DNA from: JANNAV01 sp031384695
GTDB taxonomy: Bacteria; Pseudomonadota; Alphaproteobacteria; Rhodobacterales; Rhodobacteraceae
Assembly: GCA_031384695.1 (NCBI GenBank)
Contig: JANNAV010000286.1
Span: 1 to 10,318, forward strand
Reading direction: 5' to 3'
DNA length: 10,318 nucleotides
The stretch's first letter is position 1, and every line of letters starts with the position of its first letter. The notes below the pieces were generated by a model, which saw only the letters and a list, made by a program, of their open reading frames with translations, searched no databases and was not told where the DNA came from. Position numbers and translations under genes: made by a program. This document shows, piece after piece, positions 4,265 through 10,318 of the stretch.

Positions 4265-5767
4265 TCACGGCACCGCCACGAACGCGGGCTTCAACCACAA
4301 TTCCACCCGCCGGTTCAACCGCCGTCCCGCCGCCGTCGCATCACAGGCCATCGGCAGGGCCTCACCAAAGGCCACCACGCGCGGCAATCGCGCCTGATCC
4401 AGCCCTGGCGCCGCCGTCTGTAACGCCGCCCGCACCCCCACGGCCCGGCTGAGCGACAGATCGAAGTTCGCCTTCGCCGCCCCCGAACCATCAGAAAACC
4501 CTGCCAGAATCAACGACTTGTCGGCATACTGCCCCGCCTCCAGCAGCCGCGCCAGATCGGTCAGGTTCTCGCGGCTATGCGCGTCCAGCTGGCTCGAACC
4601 ATCCTCGAACCGAAAGGTAAGCGACAGCCGGTTCGCCCCGTCCATCAGATCGACCAGCCGTTTCAGATCGGCCAGCGTGGTTTCCTCGCCCGCCCCCTGA
4701 ATGGCGTTGATCAACCGCAAGCCATCCGCCGTCATCGGTTGTTCGCTAGGGCTGCGGTCCACATAGCCCGCCGCCGCAATCGCCTTTTGCGCTTCGGGGG
4801 CGGCCATGAACTCCAGAAACTCGCGCGCGGCCAGCGGCAACCGGCGGCGCGGCGTCAGCATATATATCGGCAGCGACAGCGGATAATCCTCGGCCTTTAC
4901 CGCCAAAGCCGAGGGCAAAAGCGGAAAGCCGCAACTGTCGGCCAGCGGCAGTACCCGCGCCGCCCCCGCACTCGCCCGGCCAGTGATCGCCAGCGCCCAG
5001 GGGTCCGCCGCCACCGCTTTGGCCAGCGCCGCCAGATCAGGATGCGTCACCGCCGCCACCACATCGCGCCCCAGCCGCTTGGCCAAAGCCCGCTGCAGAT
5101 CGCTGTCCGGCAACAGCGCGTGCAGCACCAGCGGCATGTCCGGCCCGCCGATCTCGGCCCAATTGGCAACCTCGCCCGACAGCGCCCGCGCCAGATCCTG
5201 GGTGTCAATTCCCGGCACCGGATTGTCTGCCGCCACAATCGGGATCAGCGCATCAAGCGCCACCGCGCGGCTGCCAAAATCGGGCTCGGTTCCCGCCGCC
5301 ACAATCAATTCGGCCCGCCCGGCCTTCAATGCCGCCCGCGCCTCATCGGGCGTCGCGGCGGTAAATGTGAACTCTGCCAGCGTCTTACCCGTTACTGCAT
5401 CGGCCAGCCGGGTAGGTTCTCCTGCCACGTCCGGCAGCACCAGCGTCAACCCGCGCGCCTTGGCAAAAGCCGCAATCAATGGTGGCAACAGCGCGTTGCC
5501 TGCGTCCGATGCCCCGACAAACCGCACCAGAGATTTCGGTGCCGTCAGGTCCGGGCAGGCCGGGCCATCGCAAATCACCCCCTGCGCATCCACCGTCAAC
5601 GGCCCATAGGCGCTATCAATCCGGTAGAATTCGCCATCATAGCCTTGCAAGGTTCCGGCAAGCGCCAGCGCCCCGTCGCGCGAGGTCAGCGTCACATCCT
5701 GTGCGGCCGCCACGCATGGAACAAGAAATGCGGCGAAGATCGCCGCACGCCATTTCATGGCCGTCAT
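4265..5767 (-). CDS. PstS-like substrate-binding domain fused to OmpA C-terminal domain
   Basis: This 500-residue exported protein starts with a signal peptide (basic MKWR, hydrophobic 8-22, AAA|QD cleavage likely after A22). Residues about 24-75 form a small N-terminal segment with two cysteines (C66, C71). About 78-340 resembles a PstS-type phosphate-binding fold: KSLVRFVGASDAGNALLPPL, then PIVAADNPV, SGEVANWAEIGG and the C-terminal ..REFLEFMAAPEAQKAIAAAGY typical of these domains. About 383-493 is an OmpA/MotB-type peptidoglycan-binding domain: FEDGSSQLD, LAGFSDGSG with D426, and RRLNRRVELWL with the binding arginine. It may hold a phosphate-binding-like module at the cell wall; the ligand is unproven. 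LVPC at 15-18 is close to a lipobox but has Pro before Cys, so a lipoprotein is unlikely. The start could be M1 (5767) or M4 (5758); neither has a strong ribosome site. It lies 16 bp after the upstream gene. Confidence 0.85.
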   Translation of the reverse strand: MTAMKWRAAIFAAFLVPCVAAAQDVTLTSRDGALALAGTLQGYDGEFYRIDSAYGPLTVDAQGVICDGPACPDLTAPKSLVRFVGASDAGNALLPPLIAAFAKARGLTLVLPDVAGEPTRLADAVTGKTLAEFTFTAATPDEARAALKAGRAELIVAAGTEPDFGSRAVALDALIPIVAADNPVPGIDTQDLARALSGEVANWAEIGGPDMPLVLHALLPDSDLQRALAKRLGRDVVAAVTHPDLAALAKAVAADPWALAITGRASAGAARVLPLADSCGFPLLPSALAVKAEDYPLSLPIYMLTPRRRLPLAAREFLEFMAAPEAQKAIAAAGYVDRSPSEQPMTADGLRLINAIQGAGEETTLADLKRLVDLMDGANRLSLTFRFEDGSSQLDAHSRENLTDLARLLEAGQYADKSLILAGFSDGSGAAKANFDLSLSRAVGVRAALQTAAPGLDQARLPRVVAFGEALPMACDATAAGRRLNRRVELWLKPAFVAVP

Positions 5768-5783
5768 CTGACCCGCCTGACCC

Positions 5784-6749
5784 TCAGTTTTCAGCCGAGA
5801 GTGTCAGGCTTGGCGCAAGATTATTCAACACCAGAAAGTCGCCGATCCCGTCGCATTCCGGCATCGCCAGCGTCAGATCGCCAACCTCAACCTTGCCGCC
5901 GATGCTGGAAACCGTTTCCGCCAGCAGTTCGCGCCCGCAGGTCTTGGCCGTGACTTCGGCCTCGACCACCACCTCGGGGCGCGCCGCAGGGTCGGCGGGG
6001 AACGAATATACCTCGGCCAACAGCGGCACCGGCACCGCCGGATCCCCCAGCAGCGTCAGAAAGCCGCCCACTGCCGCAAGCCCCGGCGCAGGCCGGTGCG
6101 GCGTCGCAGCCGTCACCTCGCCCGCCTCGCCGTACCCCGCACCGTTTTCGAAGGCGTGAATCTGGAAGGCATCATCGGCCTGCCATTGCACCGCAAACCG
6201 GCGCAGCGCAGCAACTTCAGGCATGGCAATCTTGGCGCGGGCGCTATCGCCATCGGCGAAAATCACCTCAACCGCACCCGCTGTATCCATCGCCGGCAGG
6301 GCGGTAAACAGCGCCCCGGTGGCGGTGGTCTGCGCGCTGAACGCAAGGCCCGCATGCTTTATCGTCACCCGCTCGTTCATCCGGCAAGGGGCGATCAAGG
6401 TCAGCCCGATCATCGCCGAAGGCTCGGCCAGCAAGTCAAGTGATACCGGGCAAACCACCGCTTGCGGCAGAACAGGCTCGACGAGCACCGAGGCCGCCTT
6501 GGGTGCCATAGGCAAAAGCGCGGGTTTCGCCGCCACCGGGGGCACCGGCACGGCCTGCCGCTCAACTTTCGGCGCGGCGGTATCCGCCGGCGCCGCAAGC
6601 GTCACCACCTTCGTAGGCTCGGCCTTGGATTGCGCCACCACAACCGCCGGTTTCGCCTTGCCGCTGGCCATGGTCTGCACCAGATGTCCCGCCGCCACCG
6701 CCACCGCCAGCACCGCGACAACCCGAATCACTCTGCGTTTCTCGATCAT
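5784..6749 (-). CDS. Membrane-anchored or exported protein of unknown family
   Basis: I do not recognise a family for this 321-residue protein. It starts with a basic MIEKRRVIR and one hydrophobic segment (about 8-24) with no clear cleavage site, so it is probably an N-terminally anchored periplasmic protein. Residues about 30-95 are a Pro/Ala/Val/Lys-rich linker able to span cell-wall distance. The remaining 225 residues form a probably beta-rich globular domain with exactly four cysteines (C100, C122, C271, C299), enough for two disulfides. The start is well supported: CTGGAGGGGGAG lies just before ATG 6749. It is 16 bp ahead of the PstS-OmpA gene and very likely co-transcribed with it, suggesting a shared envelope role. 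It follows secA on the same strand after 141 bp. Confidence 0.8.
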   Translation of the reverse strand: MIEKRRVIRVVAVLAVAVAAGHLVQTMASGKAKPAVVVAQSKAEPTKVVTLAAPADTAAPKVERQAVPVPPVAAKPALLPMAPKAASVLVEPVLPQAVVCPVSLDLLAEPSAMIGLTLIAPCRMNERVTIKHAGLAFSAQTTATGALFTALPAMDTAGAVEVIFADGDSARAKIAMPEVAALRRFAVQWQADDAFQIHAFENGAGYGEAGEVTAATPHRPAPGLAAVGGFLTLLGDPAVPVPLLAEVYSFPADPAARPEVVVEAEVTAKTCGRELLAETVSSIGGKVEVGDLTLAMPECDGIGDFLVLNNLAPSLTLSAEN

Positions 6750-6780
6750 GATCTCCCCCTCCAGAGGAATAGGACTGGAG
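6744..6780 (-). promoter_or_regulatory. Start-codon palindrome and hairpin over the ribosome site of the unknown envelope gene
   Basis: CTCCAG (6759-6764) and CTGGAG (6775-6780) form a 6-bp stem with a 10-nt loop. On the minus-strand mRNA the 3' arm supplies part of the GGAGG Shine-Dalgarno site, so folding would hide it. The start codon lies within the perfect palindrome GATCATGATC (6744-6753). Translational control is possible but the stem is short. Confidence 0.35.
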
Positions 6781-6811
6781 CGAGATTGCCCGTCAAAACA
6801 GGCTGCGACAT

Positions 6812-6855
6812 GGCAAAATCAAGGAATGTTTCCCGATCCTCAGGCGAAATCAAGG
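6812..6855 (-). repeat. Direct repeat GGC(A/G)AAATCAAGG with 31-bp period
   Basis: GGCAAAATCAAGG (6812-6824) and GGCGAAATCAAGG (6843-6855) agree at 12 of 13 positions and are spaced 31 bp, about three helical turns, so both would face the same side of the DNA. They lie between the secA stop and the next gene on the minus strand, where each reads CCTTGATTT(C/T)GCC and contains a -35-like TTGATT. They may be paired activator sites or promoter elements for the downstream operon. Confidence 0.45.
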
Positions 6856-6889
6856 CGATGGGAACAATCCTGCCCCCATCACGCCTTAA

Positions 6890-9571
6890 TCAGACAAGCT
6901 TGCCGTGGCAGTGCTTGAATTTTTCACCCGATCCGCAGGGGCAGGCGTCATTGCGCGAAGGGTTGCCCCAGGTTTTCGGGTCTGCCGCATCAAACCCGGC
7001 CAGAGCCGCCGCCGCAACTATAGCCGGAGCCGCAACCGGCGCCTGCTGCTGCGCCAGATACTGCGCCATCATCGCCTGCTGTTCCTCCGCCGAAATCGGC
7101 CGGATCATCGCCAGCTTTTGCGTCACTTCCTGACGCAACGAATTCAGCATCTGCTCGAACAGCGTGAACGCCTCAGTCTTGTACTCGTTCAGCGGATCGC
7201 GCTGCGCATAGCTGCGAAACCCCACCACCGAGCGCAAATGCTCCAGCGTCAGCAGATGCTCGCGCCACTTGCCATCAATCGTCTGCAATAACAGCTGTTT
7301 CTCGATGGTCCGCATCTGATCCGGCCCGAAGGCCGCCTGCTTCTCGACCATCAGCTTGTCGGTCGCCTCCAGCAGCCGCGCGCGGATCACCTCTTGATCG
7401 GTGCCCTCCTCGCCCGCCCATTTCAGCACCGGCAGGTCCATCCCCAACCGCTCGATCACCGCTGCATAAAGCCCCGCCGTATCCCATTTATCGGCATAGG
7501 CCTTGGGTGGCAGATAATGGTCCACCAGATCATCCACCACCTGATGCCGCATGTCCTGCACGATCTCGCCCAGATCTTCCGACACCATCACCTCGCGGCG
7601 TTGCCCGAAAATCACCTTGCGCTGATCGTTCATCACATCGTCAAACTTCAACAATTGCTTACGGATGTCGAAGTTGCGGCCCTCAACCTTGGCCTGCGCG
7701 CGCTCCAGCGATTTGTTCACCCAAGGGTGCACAATCGCCTCGCCCTCCTTCATCCCCAGCTTGGACAACACCGAATCCAGCCGCTCCGAGCCGAAGATCC
7801 GCATCAGATCATCCTCAAGGCTCAGGAAAAACGAAGACCTGCCCGGGTCGCCCTGCCGCCCGGAACGCCCGCGCAACTGGTTGTCGATCCGTCGGCTTTC
7901 GTGCCGCTCGGTGGCCAGCACATAAAGCCCGCCTGCCGCGATGACGGCGGCTTTCTCGTCGGCATGTTCAGCCTCGATACGGGCGCGTACCTCGTCGGGG
8001 TGCAGATGCGGATCGGCGGCAATCGCCTCCATCACCTTCATTTCGACATTGCCACCCAACTGAATATCGGTGCCGCGCCCGGCCATGTTGGTGGCGATGG
8101 TCACCGCCCCCAGCTTGCCCGCCTCGGCCACAATCCGCGCTTCCTGTTCGTGATGCCGCGCGTTCAGCACGTTATGCGCGATCCCCGCATCCTTCAGCAA
8201 AACCGACAGCGCCTCGGATTTGTCAATCGACGTGGTGCCCACCAGCAAAGGCTGCCCCTTGGCCGTAGCCTCCTTGATGGCCGCCACCACGCCTTCGTAT
8301 TTCTCGCGCCCGGTACGGTACACCTGATCATGCTCGTCCACGCGGGCCACCGGCTGGTTGGTCGGCACCCCCACCACACCCAGCCGGTAAATCTCCATGA
8401 ACTCATCGGCTTCGGTCACCGCTGTGCCCGTCATCCCCGACAGCTTTTCATAAAGCCGGAAGTAGTTCTGGAACGTCACCGACGCCAGCGTCACGTTTTC
8501 CGGCTGAATCGCCACGCCCTCTTTGGCCTCGATCGCCTGATGCAAGCCGTCCGACAAACGGCGGCCTTTCATCATCCGGCCGGTGAATTCGTCGATCAGC
8601 ATCACCTCATTGTCGCGCACAATATATTGCTGATCCTTGGTGAACAGCTTGTGCGCCCGCAACCCTTGCGTCACATGATGCACGATGGTCGAGCTTTCCG
8701 GCTCATAAAGCGATTGCCCCTCCGCCAGAATCCCCGCCGCCTGCAACCGCTGTTCGATAAACTCGTTGCCATCCTCGGTAAAGGTCACCACACGGGTTTT
8801 CTCGTCCAGCTTGTAATGCTCCGGCACCAGTTCCGGGATCAGCTTGTCCACCTTTAGATACAGATCGCTGCGGTCCTTTGACGGCCCCGAGATGATCAAC
8901 GGCGTGCGCGCCTCGTCCACCAATATGCTGTCCACCTCGTCGACGATGGCAAAGAAATGCCCCCGCTGCGACATGTCCTCGATGCTGCCCTTCATGTTGT
9001 CGCGCAGATAATCAAAGCCCAGCTCGTTGTTGGTGGCATAGGTGATGTCGGCGCGATAGGCGTCTTTCTTTTCCACTTCAGACTGATAGGGATAGACCAC
9101 CCCCGTCGTCATGCCCAAAGCCCCGTAAACCTTGCTCATCCACTCGGCATCGCGCTTGGCCAGATAATCGTTCACCGTCACCACATGCACGCCCTTACCC
9201 GCCAGCGCGTTGAGGTAAGCCGGAAACGTTGCCACAAGGGTCTTGCCCTCACCGGTTTTCATCTCGGATATATTGCCCTGATGCAGGAAAATCCCGCCCT
9301 TCAACTGCACATCGAACCCGCGCAGACCCAAGGCTCGTTTTGCGGCCTCGCGGCAATTGGCAAAGGCTTCGGGCAACAGGCTGTCAAGGCTTTCGCCGCC
9401 CGCCACCCGCGCCTGAAACTCCACCGTCTTCGCCTTGATCTCGTCATCGCTCAGCGCCGCGAACTCCGGCTCCAGCGCGTTGATCTGGGCCACAATCGGG
9501 CGCACCGACTTGACCTTGCGGTCATTCGGCGTACCGAAGACCTTCCGCATAATCGATCCGAAACCCAGCAT
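6890..9571 (-). CDS. secA: Preprotein translocase ATPase SecA
   Basis: SecA is the ATPase motor that pushes unfolded preproteins through SecYEG. The 893-residue product is full length for an alphaproteobacterium. It shows MLGFGSIMRKVFGTPNDRK at the N-terminus, Walker A MKTGEGKT (104-111), the Walker B/DEAD-like segment IVDEVDSILVDEARTPL (209-225) followed by the preprotein cross-linking region, TGTAVTEADEF (381-391), helicase motifs NMAGRGTDIQLGG (495-507) and QLRGRSGRQGDPG (565-577), then the scaffold and wing domains. The C-terminal tail is an Ala/Gln-rich linker ending in a zinc motif (C877, C879, C888, H889) of the kind that contacts SecB and lipid. GGAG (9577-9580) lies five bases before ATG 9571. 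It is transcribed divergently from a periplasmic isomerase gene. No secM-like upstream gene is visible. All key residues appear intact. Confidence 0.98.
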   Translation of the reverse strand: MLGFGSIMRKVFGTPNDRKVKSVRPIVAQINALEPEFAALSDDEIKAKTVEFQARVAGGESLDSLLPEAFANCREAAKRALGLRGFDVQLKGGIFLHQGNISEMKTGEGKTLVATFPAYLNALAGKGVHVVTVNDYLAKRDAEWMSKVYGALGMTTGVVYPYQSEVEKKDAYRADITYATNNELGFDYLRDNMKGSIEDMSQRGHFFAIVDEVDSILVDEARTPLIISGPSKDRSDLYLKVDKLIPELVPEHYKLDEKTRVVTFTEDGNEFIEQRLQAAGILAEGQSLYEPESSTIVHHVTQGLRAHKLFTKDQQYIVRDNEVMLIDEFTGRMMKGRRLSDGLHQAIEAKEGVAIQPENVTLASVTFQNYFRLYEKLSGMTGTAVTEADEFMEIYRLGVVGVPTNQPVARVDEHDQVYRTGREKYEGVVAAIKEATAKGQPLLVGTTSIDKSEALSVLLKDAGIAHNVLNARHHEQEARIVAEAGKLGAVTIATNMAGRGTDIQLGGNVEMKVMEAIAADPHLHPDEVRARIEAEHADEKAAVIAAGGLYVLATERHESRRIDNQLRGRSGRQGDPGRSSFFLSLEDDLMRIFGSERLDSVLSKLGMKEGEAIVHPWVNKSLERAQAKVEGRNFDIRKQLLKFDDVMNDQRKVIFGQRREVMVSEDLGEIVQDMRHQVVDDLVDHYLPPKAYADKWDTAGLYAAVIERLGMDLPVLKWAGEEGTDQEVIRARLLEATDKLMVEKQAAFGPDQMRTIEKQLLLQTIDGKWREHLLTLEHLRSVVGFRSYAQRDPLNEYKTEAFTLFEQMLNSLRQEVTQKLAMIRPISAEEQQAMMAQYLAQQQAPVAAPAIVAAAALAGFDAADPKTWGNPSRNDACPCGSGEKFKHCHGKLV

Positions 9572-9619
9572 GTTTTCTCCGCCCTACAGGCTCTGACAGC
9601 ATCGTGTGCGGGTCGCACC

Positions 9620-9648
9620 TTGCCCGTCCCTGTCACCTTCCGTAAAAG
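9620..9648 (+). promoter_or_regulatory. Candidate promoter for the isomerase gene
   Basis: TTGCCC (9620-9625), exactly 17 bp, then TAAAAG (9643-9648) matches 4/6 and 4/6 of the sigma70-type elements. A start near 9655 would give a leader of about 100 nt before ATG 9758. Motif match only. Confidence 0.35.
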
Positions 9649-9690
9649 GCATCCAAGGGTGGCGCAGCCCCGCTCGCCGCAACCACGTGC

Positions 9691-9719
9691 GATGTAAGCG
9701 GCGCGACCGCCATAGTCAA
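9691..9719 (-). promoter_or_regulatory. Candidate promoter for secA
   Basis: On the minus strand TTGACT (9719-9714), a 17-bp spacer and TACATC (9696-9691) match 5/6 and 3/6 of the -35/-10 consensus. A start near 9684 would give a secA leader of about 110 nt. It lies downstream of the rightward candidate, so the two divergent transcripts would overlap by some tens of bases if both are used. Confidence 0.38.
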
Positions 9720-9757
9720 CGCCGCGCAAGGTTGCGGCCCGATCAGGAGAGTGTGAG

Positions 9758-10318
9758 ATGGCGAAACTAACGCGGTTTTTGGCAGGTCTGGCGCTTGCGG
9801 CGCTGCTTGGCACCCCGGCTTTGGCCGAAGGCGCCGGTGCCGATACCCCCGTGGCCACCGTCAACGGCACCGTGATTACCCTTGGCCATATGATCGTGCT
9901 GCGCGAAACCCTGCCGGATCAGTACAAATCCCTGCCCAACGACGTGCTGTTCAAAGGCATTCTCGATCAGTTGATCCAGCAAACTGTGCTGGAGCAGTCG
10001 CTGGGCGACAAGATCGCCAAACGTGATGCCCTGCAGGTTGAAAATGAAAAGCGCGGTTACCTCTCCAACGTGGCGCTGCAATCGGTGGTGGCGGGTGCCG
10101 TCACCGATGAAGGCCTGCAAGCCGCCTATGACGCCCGCTTCAAATCGGCCGAGCCCACCACCGAATACAACGCCGCCCATATCCTTGTGGCCAGCGAAGA
10201 ACTGGCCAAAAGCCTGCAGGCCCAGATCGAAGGCGGCGCCGATTTCGCCGCCCTCGCCAAAGCCAACTCCACCGATACCGGCTCGGGTGCCAACGGCGGC
10301 GATCTGGGCTGGTTCGGT
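9758..10318 (+). CDS. Parvulin-type peptidyl-prolyl isomerase precursor (partial, runs off the right edge)
   Basis: The visible 187 residues start at ATG 9758, with AGGAGA at 9745-9750 seven bases before it. MAKLTR plus a hydrophobic core and TPALA|EG form a signal peptide, cleavage likely after A23, so the protein acts in the periplasm. Residues about 30-130 form a helical chaperone-like region as in SurA/PrsA-type proteins (VATVNGTVITLGHM, ILDQLIQQTVLEQ). The rotamase domain begins at about 137 with YNAAHILVASEELA and continues through DFAALAKANSTDTGSGANGGDLGWFG, a classic parvulin stretch; the rest lies beyond 10318 with no stop seen. It would assist folding of exported proteins, fitting its place opposite secA. 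Family assignment is strong; which member (PpiC, SurA-like or PrsA-like) is open. Confidence 0.93.
   Translation, partial: MAKLTRFLAGLALAALLGTPALAEGAGADTPVATVNGTVITLGHMIVLRETLPDQYKSLPNDVLFKGILDQLIQQTVLEQSLGDKIAKRDALQVENEKRGYLSNVALQSVVAGAVTDEGLQAAYDARFKSAEPTTEYNAAHILVASEELAKSLQAQIEGGADFAALAKANSTDTGSGANGGDLGWFG

Noticed and set aside
4265..5767. Lipoprotein signal (LVPC) in the PstS-OmpA fusion
   Set aside because: Proline directly before the cysteine does not fit a lipobox, while AAA|QD gives a normal signal peptidase I site.
7394..8857. Long plus-strand frame opposite secA (487 codons), and the long plus frame opposite the PstS-OmpA gene
   Set aside because: Their products are His/Arg/Gln-rich with no domain, as expected for antisense frames of GC-rich genes; the opposite strand encodes unmistakable proteins.
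9451..9870. Minus-strand frame running across the secA start and the isomerase signal peptide
   Set aside because: It overlaps two well-supported genes, is Arg/Ser-rich and lacks a ribosome site.

Overview
The window looks like chromosomal DNA from an alphaproteobacterium of the Rhodobacterales (Rhodobacteraceae/Paracoccaceae type). This rests on the high G+C content with strongly G/C third codon positions, the style of the SecA, RadC and parvulin proteins, and an envelope protein joining a PstS-like domain to an OmpA domain. The assignment is inference from protein character; no search was possible.

Left part (1-1950), an eroded zone. The only gene here that looks intact is osmC (644-1075), an organic-peroxide reductase. 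Before it lie a possible C-terminal tail of an unknown gene (1-123) and the decayed remains of a FixJ/LuxR-type response regulator (about 214-617). After it come a hairpin, a 19-bp tandem duplication, a 5' fragment of an alpha/beta-hydrolase (haloperoxidase) gene, a 35-bp unit repeated three times that carries a strong hairpin, and a short minus-strand segment that may be the 3' end of another lost gene.

Centre (1950-3529, plus strand). A bacterial alternative oxidase (1950-2582) is followed by radC (2759-3529). The radC leader holds two near-matches to the CtrA box TTAA-N7-TTAA and nearby GANTC sites. radC and the convergent methyltransferase gene share one CTAG, and both stop codons lie within it.

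Right part (3526-9571, minus strand). Reading leftwards from 9571 the order is secA, a single-pass or exported protein of unknown family, a PstS-like/OmpA fusion, and a class I SAM methyltransferase. The last three are separated by 16 and 25 bp and are probably one operon. secA is separated from them by 141 bp that hold a 31-bp-spaced direct repeat and a small hairpin over the next gene's Shine-Dalgarno site. At the right edge a parvulin-type peptidyl-prolyl isomerase precursor (9758 to beyond the window) diverges from secA, with candidate promoters for both genes in the 186-bp gap.

Functional reading: secA exports unfolded proteins, the divergent isomerase would fold them in the periplasm, and the two envelope proteins would be Sec clients. 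osmC and the alternative oxidase both fit oxidative or respiratory stress. I found no clear evidence of a wholly new multi-gene system. The points most worth checking are the alternative oxidase and its rearranged upstream region, the 35-bp hairpin array, the candidate CtrA sites before radC, and the unknown/PstS-OmpA/methyltransferase operon.
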